64,000 nucleotides of DNA from Candidatus Binatus soli (GTDB lineage Bacteria; Desulfobacterota; Binatia; Binatales; Binataceae): assembly GCA_002479255.1 (NCBI GenBank), contig DLMJ01000008.1, forward strand, positions 62,001-126,000. The letters run 5' to 3'. This document shows positions 16,900 to 24,688 of the stretch, piece after piece. Each line of letters begins with the position of its first letter. The first letter of the stretch is position 1. Position numbers and translations under genes: made by a program. The notes below the pieces were generated by a model that worked only from the letters and a program-made list of their open reading frames with translations, was not told the DNA's origin and did not search any database.

Positions 16900-18177
16900 T
16901 CAGCTCAGAAGCGACGCGTGAATCGCCTTGACCAGCGCCAGGTTGTCGGAATGCCCGGTCTTCGACGCGGTGACATGAGCATGCAATGGATGCCCGAGCA
17001 GATAGAGATCGCCAATCAGATCGAGGACCTTATGCCGCGCGAATTCGTCGGGGAAGCGGAGCGTGGTGTTCACGACTTTGTCGTCATCGACGAGGATTGC
17101 GTTGTCCAAGCGGGCGCCGCTGCCGAGGCCCAACTCCGCGAGCCTGCGAAATTCCCATACGAAGCCGAAGGTGCGCGCCGGCGCAATTTCGCGGCTGTAT
17201 GCGTCGGGCGAAGTAAGTTCGAAGTGCAACTGCTGAATGCCGATCGGTTTCGGGTAATCGAGCGTGTAGTCGATTATCAGATGGTCAGCGGGCGCGGCCT
17301 TTATAAACTCGAGGCCCTCGCCTTCCTCTCCGATGATTATCTTGCGTTCGATTCCGATCGGTTCGACGGTCGCGTCCTGCTCGGTGAGTCCCGCTTCTCC
17401 AATCTGTTTGCAGAACTCGAGCGCCGAGCCGTCGAGCGCGGGTACTTCGTCGTCAGTCTTGATGAGGAGGTTGGTGATTCCAAACGCGTGCAGCGCCGAC
17501 AGCAGATGTTCGACGGTACGGACCGAGCGGCCGCCGCTGGTTAGCGTGGTGTTGTAGCCGGTGTCGGTGACGTTCTCGAAGCGGACCGGAATAGCAGTCT
17601 CGTCGGCGAGCGATGTGAACACGATTCCGAATCCTGGCGGCGCGGGATGCAGTATGACGCCGGTCTTGAGCCCGGTGTGAAGCCCCTGCCCGCCCATCAC
17701 GATCGATCGCGCGATGGTTCGCTGCGGGATCGCGCCGGCGCGGATTGCCTTGCGGCCGGCGGCGCGGAGCTGCGCGCTCAGGCCGCGCGGGTTGGACGGG
17801 TCCGCGCCGGCGGAGTCACCCTCCAGCGCCCGCGCGATTGAAGCGAGCAATCCGCTGACCGAGAACGGCTTCTGAATGAAATCGGCGGCGCCGAGTTTGG
17901 TCGCCGCGACCGCGCTCTGGATATTGGCGTGGCCTGAAATCATGATCACCGGCACGCGGGGCTGTTCGGATTTGATCCGCCGCAGCAACTCGATGCCGTC
18001 CATATCGGGCATCCACACGTCGAGCAGAACGATCGCAGGACTCTCTCGCGCAATCAGGTCCATCACACCCGGCGCGTGGCCGGTATCGACGACCCGAAAG
18101 CCCTCGTCGCTCAAGATTCCACGCAAGGCAGACCGAATCCGCTCCTCGTCATCGACCACCAACACGGTCTCATTCAC
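16900..18177 (-). CDS. lpxC: Response-regulator receiver domain fused to LpxC deacetylase
   Basis: A single uninterrupted 425-residue frame. Residues 1-120 are a receiver domain: acidic pair Asp9-Asp10 (VLVVDDEERIRSAL), phospho-acceptor Asp53 (IVLLDVWMPDMDG), Ser81 (MISGH) and Lys103 (FIQKPF). After a short Ala-rich linker, residues 150-425 are a full UDP-3-O-acyl-N-acetylglucosamine deacetylase, the committed enzyme of lipid A synthesis. It opens with PQRTIARSIVMGGQGLHTG; Glu223-His224 (TVEHLLSAL), His382 and Asp386 (RHKVLDLIGD) and His409 (KTGHSDN) match the catalytic and zinc residues. LpxC is normally about 300 residues without a receiver. The NtrY-like kinase lies 51 bp upstream, as a cognate partner would. 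Confidence 0.95.
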   Translation of the reverse strand: MNETVLVVDDEERIRSALRGILSDEGFRVVDTGHAPGVMDLIARESPAIVLLDVWMPDMDGIELLRRIKSEQPRVPVIMISGHANIQSAVAATKLGAADFIQKPFSVSGLLASIARALEGDSAGADPSNPRGLSAQLRAAGRKAIRAGAIPQRTIARSIVMGGQGLHTGLKTGVILHPAPPGFGIVFTSLADETAIPVRFENVTDTGYNTTLTSGGRSVRTVEHLLSALHAFGITNLLIKTDDEVPALDGSALEFCKQIGEAGLTEQDATVEPIGIERKIIIGEEGEGLEFIKAAPADHLIIDYTLDYPKPIGIQQLHFELTSPDAYSREIAPARTFGFVWEFRRLAELGLGSGARLDNAILVDDDKVVNTTLRFPDEFARHKVLDLIGDLYLLGHPLHAHVTASKTGHSDNLALVKAIHASLLS

Positions 18178-18228
18178 GTCAAATTGTCTCCGGAAATCGC
18201 GTTTCGTTGTAGCGCGGTGAGGGTCGCA

Positions 18229-20457
18229 TCAGCCGGTCGCCTTTGCGAATTGTAGGTCTTTTACAGGAAACTCGAGCACGAATCTACTTCCTCGCGGCGG
18301 GTTATCGGTCACGCGGACGAAGCCGTGATGGTCGGTCACGACTGCGGAAACAATCGCGAGGCCGAGACCGGTGCCGCCCTTTTTGCCCGAATAGTAGGGC
18401 TCGAAAATGCGCGTGCGCAGGCGTGGATCGATGCCCGGGCCGTTGTCTGCAACTTCGAGAGTTACGATTGAACTGTCGGGCCGCCGATGGCTGCGCACCT
18501 CTATCAATGGATTAGCGCCGTTATGACTGATGGCGGTCACTGCGGCGACCGCGTTGTCGAGCAGGTTGACCAGCGCGCGCTTCAACGCTTCGCGATCGAT
18601 CAGGATGAGCGGAATCGCGGGGTCGAGCGCGAGCGCGAACTCGACGTTGGGATGCGCCGCGCGGAAATTCGCGACGGTCTCACCGGCGAGCGCGTTGATG
18701 TCACCGGGAACCGGGTTCAGATGCGGCATCCGCGCGAACGCCGAAAATTCATTGACCAGCCGCTTGAGATCCTCGACTTCGCCGATGATGGTTCGCGTGC
18801 ATTCCTCGACCAGCGTCGATTCGATTCCCGGACGCGCGCCGAGCTGGCGCCGAAGCCGTTCGGCTGAAAGCTGGATGGGCGTCAACGGATTCTTGATTTC
18901 GTGCGCGATTCGGCGCGCGACTTCGCGCCACGCCTCCATCCGCTCGACCTTCGCTATCTGGCTGACGTCCTCGAAGAACAGCACCGTTCCGGCCGGCTCG
19001 TCGGGGGTCTCGCCCAGCGGACTGGCGGTCATCATCAGCTCCGTCTCGCCGCCTGCGACTTCGAGCTTGACCGTCGAGCGGGCCTCCCGGGGGCGCGTGG
19101 CGAAGGCGAACACGTCGTCGAGCACGCGGGCCAGCGCGGGCGGGAACGCTCCCTGGTAGTTGCGCCCGATAACGGCGGCGGCGCTCAGATCGAGCAGCCG
19201 CTCGGCGCACGGGTTGATCGTGGTGATGACGCCGTCATGGTCCAGCCCGACGACGCCCGCCGACACGTTGCGCAGCAGAGTCTCCGTGTACTGGCGCCGG
19301 CGCTCGAGTTCGGCGGCGGAAGCGCGCAGATCGGCAGTCATCTGGTTGAAGGAATCGACCAGATGCCCGATCTCGTCGTCGCCCACGGCGGGGATGCGGA
19401 AATTGAGATCGCCGCCGGCGATCGCTTGCGTCCCGCGTGCCAGCGACTTGATCGGGCCGGTGATTCCGCGCGAAAGAAATATTCCGAACCAGCTCGCCAG
19501 CGTTACCACCACCAGCCCGATCAGCGCCAGCGTCAGCATGTAGCTGTTTATGATGGGCTGGCGAAGAATTCGCAGCTGGAAGTAGTCTTCGGATACGCGC
19601 GAAATGTTGGTCGCGCGCGTCGCCAGGCTCCGCGGCAGATAGTAGTCGACCAGTACCGCGCCGAGCACGGTGTCGGTTTCGCTCGAGACGTAAATCGGCG
19701 CAGAGCCGCGGATTACGTCGGCGCCGCCGAGCCGGTCGGTGCGGGTGAGCGCCTGTCCCTTCAGCGTTTGCGAGATGATCGGAGAATCGGGCGACGCGCC
19801 GATGCCGGTGGGGGTTTTGGGACTGATGTTGATCAGCAGCAGTTTCCGATCGGCGGAGAACACCTCGATAGTGCCAAGGTTGTATTCCTGCTGGCGCTTG
19901 GCGATGAACGCTTTGAGGTTGTCGCGCTTTTGCGGAGCGAGCAGGCCCTGAGCCGAGATCTCCCCCGCCAGCACGCGGGCGAAATGCGACGCGTTGTTCG
20001 CCGAGTTCAGATAGTAGGTCTTCGCGATCTCCAGCGAGTCATTGAGAATTTGTTCGTACTCGGGATTGAACCAGCTGTTGATGTCGGCGTGCAGGAACAC
20101 CCCCGACACGTAAAGCAGGAACGCGCTCGGGATCAGCGCGACTGCGATGAATCCCGCGACCAGCCGGACCTGGAATTTCGAACCAATCAATCCGCGCCGG
20201 CGCTCGAAGATGACCTTGGCGAGATTGCGTCCGACCAGGAACAGCATCAATCCGAGCAGTAAAAAGCTCAGGTTGAAGAGCGAGATAACCGCCAGATTGG
20301 ACACCAGCGAGGTGTGACGCGTGAGCGGCGGCAGCTCGGTCTGCGCCAGCACGAACGCGACCAGAGTCACGCCCGCAACGCCGACCGCGATCAGCTCGCG
20401 ACGGCGCCGCTTGCGCTCTGCAAGCCGATGCGGGCTTACGGATTTTTTCGCTGCCAA
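18229..20457 (-). CDS. NtrY-like transmembrane sensor histidine kinase
   Basis: 742 residues. Three or four transmembrane helices near the N-terminus (about 22-40, 52-77, 98-121) and one at about 305-327 enclose a periplasmic/sensor region. HAMP follows (ITGPIKSLARGTQAIAGGDL), then PAS (about 388-500), the HisKA box RRIAHEIKNPLTPIQLSAER with phospho-His519, and an HATPase with LLDNAVAAV, DNGPGID and GGTGLGLAI. Order and sequence match NtrY. The usual NtrX sigma-54 regulator is absent; the next gene is the receiver-LpxC fusion. The start is TTG 20457, 4 bp after the DUF2905 stop with GAGGCG upstream, so translation is coupled. Confidence 0.93.
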   Translation of the reverse strand: MAAKKSVSPHRLAERKRRRRELIAVGVAGVTLVAFVLAQTELPPLTRHTSLVSNLAVISLFNLSFLLLGLMLFLVGRNLAKVIFERRRGLIGSKFQVRLVAGFIAVALIPSAFLLYVSGVFLHADINSWFNPEYEQILNDSLEIAKTYYLNSANNASHFARVLAGEISAQGLLAPQKRDNLKAFIAKRQQEYNLGTIEVFSADRKLLLINISPKTPTGIGASPDSPIISQTLKGQALTRTDRLGGADVIRGSAPIYVSSETDTVLGAVLVDYYLPRSLATRATNISRVSEDYFQLRILRQPIINSYMLTLALIGLVVVTLASWFGIFLSRGITGPIKSLARGTQAIAGGDLNFRIPAVGDDEIGHLVDSFNQMTADLRASAAELERRRQYTETLLRNVSAGVVGLDHDGVITTINPCAERLLDLSAAAVIGRNYQGAFPPALARVLDDVFAFATRPREARSTVKLEVAGGETELMMTASPLGETPDEPAGTVLFFEDVSQIAKVERMEAWREVARRIAHEIKNPLTPIQLSAERLRRQLGARPGIESTLVEECTRTIIGEVEDLKRLVNEFSAFARMPHLNPVPGDINALAGETVANFRAAHPNVEFALALDPAIPLILIDREALKRALVNLLDNAVAAVTAISHNGANPLIEVRSHRRPDSSIVTLEVADNGPGIDPRLRTRIFEPYYSGKKGGTGLGLAIVSAVVTDHHGFVRVTDNPPRGSRFVLEFPVKDLQFAKATG

Positions 20458-20461
20458 TTCG

Positions 20462-20674
20462 TCAACGCCTCATCAGCCAAAACAGCAAGCTCACGGCGAT
20501 GCTGATAAGAACGCAGGTGGCGAGCGGGAAATAGAAGCTGAAGTTGCCGCGACGGATGTAGATGTCGCCGGGCAGCCTGCCCATATACGGCACCGACGAC
20601 AATCCCCACAGCGCCAGTCCTACGGCCACGATCGCGATACCGGCGAAGACCAGGCTTTTTCCTATCTGCGCCAT
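20462..20674 (-). CDS. DUF2905 small membrane protein
   Basis: 70 residues with two transmembrane helices flanking the family signature GRLPGDIYIRRGNFSFYFP and ending LLFWLMRR. DUF2905 proteins are widespread in deltaproteobacteria-like genomes and have no known function. First gene of the unit DUF2905-kinase-receiver/LpxC-SDR; its stop is 4 bp from the kinase start. A palindrome sits 2 bp upstream of the ATG. Confidence 0.88.
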   Translation of the reverse strand: MAQIGKSLVFAGIAIVAVGLALWGLSSVPYMGRLPGDIYIRRGNFSFYFPLATCVLISIAVSLLFWLMRR

Positions 20675-20676
20675 CG

Positions 20677-20695
20677 CAGTGCTGACTCAGCACTG
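20677..20695 (-). promoter_or_regulatory. Perfect 19-bp palindrome at the head of the kinase/LpxC operon
   Basis: CAGTGCTGA-C-TCAGCACTG, 9-bp arms with one central base, 2 bp before the DUF2905 ATG. It abuts a -10-like TACAAT (20696-20701, minus strand), so it would cover the transcription start and the usual ribosome-binding site. No T-run follows, so a terminator is unlikely. An operator or translation-masking hairpin is plausible. Confidence 0.5.
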
Positions 20696-20701
20696 ATTGT
20701 A
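20696..20701 (-). promoter_or_regulatory. Putative -10 element (TACAAT)
   Basis: TACAAT on the minus strand directly upstream of the 19-bp palindrome and 22 bp from the DUF2905 ATG. The matching -35 is weak (TTGCAA with 15-bp, or TATTGC with 17-bp spacing). Would make a short-leader transcript. Confidence 0.35.
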
Positions 20702-20752
20702 CTAGACGGGTGGCCCTTGCAATACCCGGCCGCCCTGCCCCGCTGCGAGGCG

Positions 20753-22870
20753 CTATGCGTGGGCGTGCGCGTGCGATTTGGCGCCGGCCGCCTCGCGCGC
20801 CGCGAGCGTCTCCTTGATGATTTTCTCCGCAACCGGACCCGGCGCCTCCTCGTAATGCGAGAAGTGCTGCTCGAACGAGCCGCGGCCCGACGTGATCGAG
20901 CGCAGGTCGGGCGCGTACTTCAGCACCTCCGCCATCGGCACCTGCGCCTTGATCACCTGGCCATTGCCCTTGCTGTCCATCCCGAGCACCTTGCCGCGGC
21001 GCGAGTTCAGATCGCCGATTACGTCGCCCATGCATTCATCGGGACACGCAACTTCGAGCGCGACGATCGGTTCGAGAATGATCGGTTTGGCTTTTTCCAG
21101 CGCCGCCTTGAAGCCCATCGAGGCTGCAATCTGAAACGCCATGTCCGACGAATCCACATCGTGATAGCTGCCGTCAAATACAGTGACCTTGAGGTCCACC
21201 ATCGGATAGCCGGCCAGATGTCCTTCGACCAGCGTGTTGCGCACGCCCTTTTCGACCGACGGAATGAAGTTGCGCGGGATCACGCCGCCCACGATGCTGT
21301 CCACGAACTCGAAGCCCTTGCCGCGCGGCATCGGCTCGATCTTGAGCCAGCAATCGCCGTATTGCCCGCGGCCGCCGGATTGACGCTTGTACTTGCCTTG
21401 CGATTCGGCGCGTCCCTTGATGGTTTCCTTGTAAGGAACCTTGGGCGCCTGAAGCTCGACGTCCACATTGAATTTTCTGCGCAGCTTCTCGACCGTGATT
21501 TCGATATGCATCTGGCCGGTGCCCGACAAAATGATGTCGTGGGTTTGCGGATCGCGATGCATTTCCAGCGCGAGGTCCTCCTCGATCAGCTTCTGCAGCG
21601 CCGCCGACGACTTCTCCTCATCGCCTTTGCTCTTTGGACGAATTGCGAAAGACATCACGGCCGCCGGACGCGTCAGCGGCGGCATCACGAGCACCTGCGC
21701 TTTCTCGTCGCATAGAGTGTCGCCGGTGGTGGTGTCCTTCAGCTTGGCGACGGCGACGATTTCGCCCGCGATCGCGCCGGCGATCGGAGACTGCTTCTTG
21801 CCTTCCAGGCGCAGCAACTGGCCGAAGCGCTCCTTCGATTCTCTTGTCGAGTTGAACACAGCCGCGTCGGTCTGAGCGCGCCCCGAAACGATGCGGAAGA
21901 TCGAGAGCTTGCCGGCGAACGGATCGATTATCGTCTTGAACACCAGCGCGGCGAACGGCGCCGCCGGATCGGCGGGACGGCTTACCGGCTCGCCGGTCGC
22001 GGGATTCTGGCATTCCACCGGCGGACGTTCGTTGGGCGCGGGCAGAAACGTCGTCACTGCGTCGAGCAGCGGCCCGATTCCGATATTCTTTGCCCCCGAT
22101 CCGCAGAAGACCGGCGTGATCTTGCGCCCGACCACGGCCGCGTGCAGCGCCGCGCGAACTTCAGCGTCGTCGAGAGTCCCTTTGTCCAGATATTTTTCCA
22201 GCAGCGCGTCGTCGGTCTCGGCTACCGCCTCGAACAACGCGGTGCGCGCCGCTTCCGCGCGGGCCTTGAGCTCGGCCGACAATTCCTCTTCCTTGAATTT
22301 GCCGCTGGTGTCGGCGTAGGTGAGCGCCTTCATCGCCAGCACGTCGACCACGCCCGTGAAGCCGAGCTCTTCGCCAATCGGGATCGTCAGCGCGACGGCG
22401 CGCGCGCCGAGAACCTTTTCGAGGTCCTTCATCGCGGCGTCGAAGCTGGTGCGCTCGCGATCGAGCCGTGACACGAACGCGATCCGCGGCAGTTTCAGCT
22501 CCTCGGTCGCGGCCCAGATTTTTTCCGATTCAACCTTGGTGTCGACGCCCGGACTTATCAGCATCACCACCCCGTCCACCGCGCGCAAAGTCGTGATCGT
22601 TTCGGGCAGGAAAGCGGCGTAGCCGGGCGTGTCGGCGAGAATTACTTCGGTTTTTTTCCAGTTGAGATGATTAAACGCGGAACTGATCGAAATGTGATGC
22701 TTGGTTTCTTCGGGTTCGAAGTCCATCGCCGCCGAGCCGTCGTCGGGCCGCCCCAATCGCGGCGTCGCGCCGGCCGTGAACAGCATCGCATCGGCCGCCT
22801 GCGTCTTGCCGGTCCCGCCCTGCCCCACGATTGCGATAGTTCTAAGCCGTCCGATTTCCTCAACAGCCAT
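20753..22870 (-). CDS. Elongation factor G-like GTPase (EF-G paralogue)
   Basis: 705 residues with all five EF-G domains in order. P-loop GQGGTGKT at 16-23; switch II reads DTPGYAAF (80-87), with Tyr where translating EF-G has the catalytic His; the G4 motif reads SRLD and not NKxD. The C-terminal half keeps the EF-G domains IV-V (GQYGDCWLKIEP, CPDECMGDVIGDLNSRRG). The protein ends in a His-rich tail (SHAHAHA). These features mark the EF-G-like paralogue group found beside a canonical fusA, whose exact role is uncertain. Start ATG 22870 with GAGAGG 8 bp upstream. Confidence 0.92.
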   Translation of the reverse strand: MAVEEIGRLRTIAIVGQGGTGKTQAADAMLFTAGATPRLGRPDDGSAAMDFEPEETKHHISISSAFNHLNWKKTEVILADTPGYAAFLPETITTLRAVDGVVMLISPGVDTKVESEKIWAATEELKLPRIAFVSRLDRERTSFDAAMKDLEKVLGARAVALTIPIGEELGFTGVVDVLAMKALTYADTSGKFKEEELSAELKARAEAARTALFEAVAETDDALLEKYLDKGTLDDAEVRAALHAAVVGRKITPVFCGSGAKNIGIGPLLDAVTTFLPAPNERPPVECQNPATGEPVSRPADPAAPFAALVFKTIIDPFAGKLSIFRIVSGRAQTDAAVFNSTRESKERFGQLLRLEGKKQSPIAGAIAGEIVAVAKLKDTTTGDTLCDEKAQVLVMPPLTRPAAVMSFAIRPKSKGDEEKSSAALQKLIEEDLALEMHRDPQTHDIILSGTGQMHIEITVEKLRRKFNVDVELQAPKVPYKETIKGRAESQGKYKRQSGGRGQYGDCWLKIEPMPRGKGFEFVDSIVGGVIPRNFIPSVEKGVRNTLVEGHLAGYPMVDLKVTVFDGSYHDVDSSDMAFQIAASMGFKAALEKAKPIILEPIVALEVACPDECMGDVIGDLNSRRGKVLGMDSKGNGQVIKAQVPMAEVLKYAPDLRSITSGRGSFEQHFSHYEEAPGPVAEKIIKETLAAREAAGAKSHAHAHA

Positions 22871-22970
22871 AGAGAGCACCTCTCAGCCTGCCCGGCGGGA
22901 CCAGCGCCAATTCCAAGGCGCCGCGCCCCCGCTCGATGCAGTTTTTTATTTTGCGTTAATCACATACGGC

Positions 22971-23768
22971 CTACTCGTAGGCCCCCTCCACGCTCACCTC
23001 ACCCGCGACGATTCTCTCGACCCGGTCTCCGATGTCTAGCAGCAGTGCACCTCTCCCGTCGATTCCCTTTACCACTCCCGACTGGCGCCGCCCGCCGTCC
23101 ACGATTGCGACGCGCTTGCCGGTCAGCGCCGAGTAGCGTTCCCACGCGGGACGAACCGACTCGAAGCCGCGGGTCAGGGTTTCCATATAGCGGGAGTCGA
23201 GCAGATTAAAAAGCGAATCGGCGATCGCAATCCGGTCGCATGGATGCCCGGTCGCGATACGCATCGAGGTCGCCTTGTCGCGCAGCTCCGGCGGGAGGTC
23301 GTCTGCCGCGAGATTGATATTGATTCCGATGCCCAGCAGCACGCAGTCGAGGTTCTGGAGCGCGTCGGTCACAGCCTCCGCGATTATGCCGCCCGCCTTG
23401 CGCCCGCCGAGCCATACGTCGTTGGGCCATTTGAGCGCAACGATCCCCGGCGCCTCGCGCTCGAGCGCCTCCGCCGCCGCGACTCCGGCCACCAGGCTCA
23501 GGCGTGGCACGTCGGCCAGTGGAATCGGCGGCCGAATGATTATCGTCGTGTACAGATTGACGCCGGCCGGCGAATGCCATGTGCGGCCCATCCGGCCCCG
23601 CCCCGCGCTCTGACGCTCCGCGATCACCGCGGTGCCCTGCTCGGCGCCACCCGCGGCCAGCTCCCGCGCAGCTTCCTGGGTGGAGTCGATTTCGTCGAAA
23701 TAATGTATTCGCCAGCCGATCCGGCCGGGCGCGCCGCGTTCGATTGCAAGATATGGATTCTGAGGCAT
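22971..23768 (-). CDS. birA: Biotin--[acetyl-CoA carboxylase] ligase
   Basis: Activates biotin to biotinyl-AMP and transfers it to the carboxyl carrier lysine of biotin enzymes. 265 residues with the catalytic loop GRGRMGRTW, LKWPNDVWLGGRKAGGI and a C-terminal SH3-like cap (GRGALLDIG). No N-terminal helix-turn-helix is present, so it is the monofunctional class and not a BirA repressor. Lies in the run valS-nadC-birA-EF-G-like, 59 bp after nadC. Confidence 0.93.
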   Translation of the reverse strand: MPQNPYLAIERGAPGRIGWRIHYFDEIDSTQEAARELAAGGAEQGTAVIAERQSAGRGRMGRTWHSPAGVNLYTTIIIRPPIPLADVPRLSLVAGVAAAEALEREAPGIVALKWPNDVWLGGRKAGGIIAEAVTDALQNLDCVLLGIGININLAADDLPPELRDKATSMRIATGHPCDRIAIADSLFNLLDSRYMETLTRGFESVRPAWERYSALTGKRVAIVDGGRRQSGVVKGIDGRGALLLDIGDRVERIVAGEVSVEGAYE

Positions 23769-23827
23769 TACTTTAAGTTTTTTCAGCGAATCCGCAGCCG
23801 CGTAGCGTCGGACGGGGAGCCCGCCAA

Positions 23828-24676
23828 TCAGATCGCATCGATTCTCATGCTGATATCCGGAAATCGGGCCGAATGAGTCAGCGCACCGACGGAGATTAAG
23901 TCGGCGCCCGCTTCCGCAATCGCGCGAACAGTCGCGAGTGTCACGCCGCCGGAGACTTCGAGCTGGACTTTCGGTCCCGCGAGCGCGCGCGCTTTGCGGA
24001 CGTTGTCGAGCGTCATGTTGTCGAGCAGGATCGCATCTGCGCCGGCCTTAAGTGCTTCTTCAACTTGCGCGAGCGTCTCGCATTCGATCTCGATCTTGAG
24101 CGTGTGCGGCGCCATCCGGCGAGCACCCTCAATAGCTTTCGTCACTGTGCCCGCCGCCGCGATATGGTTTTCCTTGATCAGCACGCCGCTGTCCAGGCCA
24201 ATGCGATGGTTATGCCCGCCGCCGACGCGGACCGCGTACTTCTCGACGACGCGCAGGCCCGGATGAGTCTTGCGCGTGTCGATGATCTTCGCGTGCGTGC
24301 CCGCGATCGCATCGACGAACGCCCGCGTCGTGGTCGCAATTCCCGAGAGCAGCTGCACGAAGTTGAGCGCAGTGCGCTCGCCGATCAGCAGTCCCGCGAG
24401 CTTGCCCTCGATTTCCGCGAGAATACCACCCGCTTTCAGTTCGGCGCCTTCGGGCGCAAGCGCAACCATTCGCGGCTCGGCGCCTGCAAGCCGCATCACG
24501 GGCTCAATCAGGATACCGCCGGCGAGAATCATCCGCGGTTCTTTGACCGTGATTCGTGCGCGGCCCATCTTGCCCGGCGCGACGGTCGCAGCCGTTGTGA
24601 TATCGCCCTGCCCCACGTCCTCGGCAAGCGCCCGCTTGATGAGTTCGGTCAGGTCGAGTTGGCGCAGGAGTTCCAT
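23828..24676 (-). CDS. nadC: Nicotinate-nucleotide pyrophosphorylase (carboxylating)
   Basis: Converts quinolinate and PRPP to nicotinate mononucleotide in de novo NAD synthesis. 282 residues with LAEDVGQGDITT near the N-terminus, the PRPP/quinolinate motif DTRKTHPGLRVVEKYAV, GGGHNHRIGL, and the phosphate-binding C-terminus EVSGGVTLATVRAIAEAGAD. Start ATG 24676 is 12 bp after valS, indicating co-transcription. Confidence 0.95.
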   Translation of the reverse strand: MELLRQLDLTELIKRALAEDVGQGDITTAATVAPGKMGRARITVKEPRMILAGGILIEPVMRLAGAEPRMVALAPEGAELKAGGILAEIEGKLAGLLIGERTALNFVQLLSGIATTTRAFVDAIAGTHAKIIDTRKTHPGLRVVEKYAVRVGGGHNHRIGLDSGVLIKENHIAAAGTVTKAIEGARRMAPHTLKIEIECETLAQVEEALKAGADAILLDNMTLDNVRKARALAGPKVQLEVSGGVTLATVRAIAEAGADLISVGALTHSARFPDISMRIDAI

Positions 24677-24688
24677 GCCATTTAATTC

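Noticed and set aside
18901..20262. Plus-strand 453-codon frame opposite the histidine kinase
   Set aside because: Mirror of the kinase codon pattern without its own ribosome site or domain.
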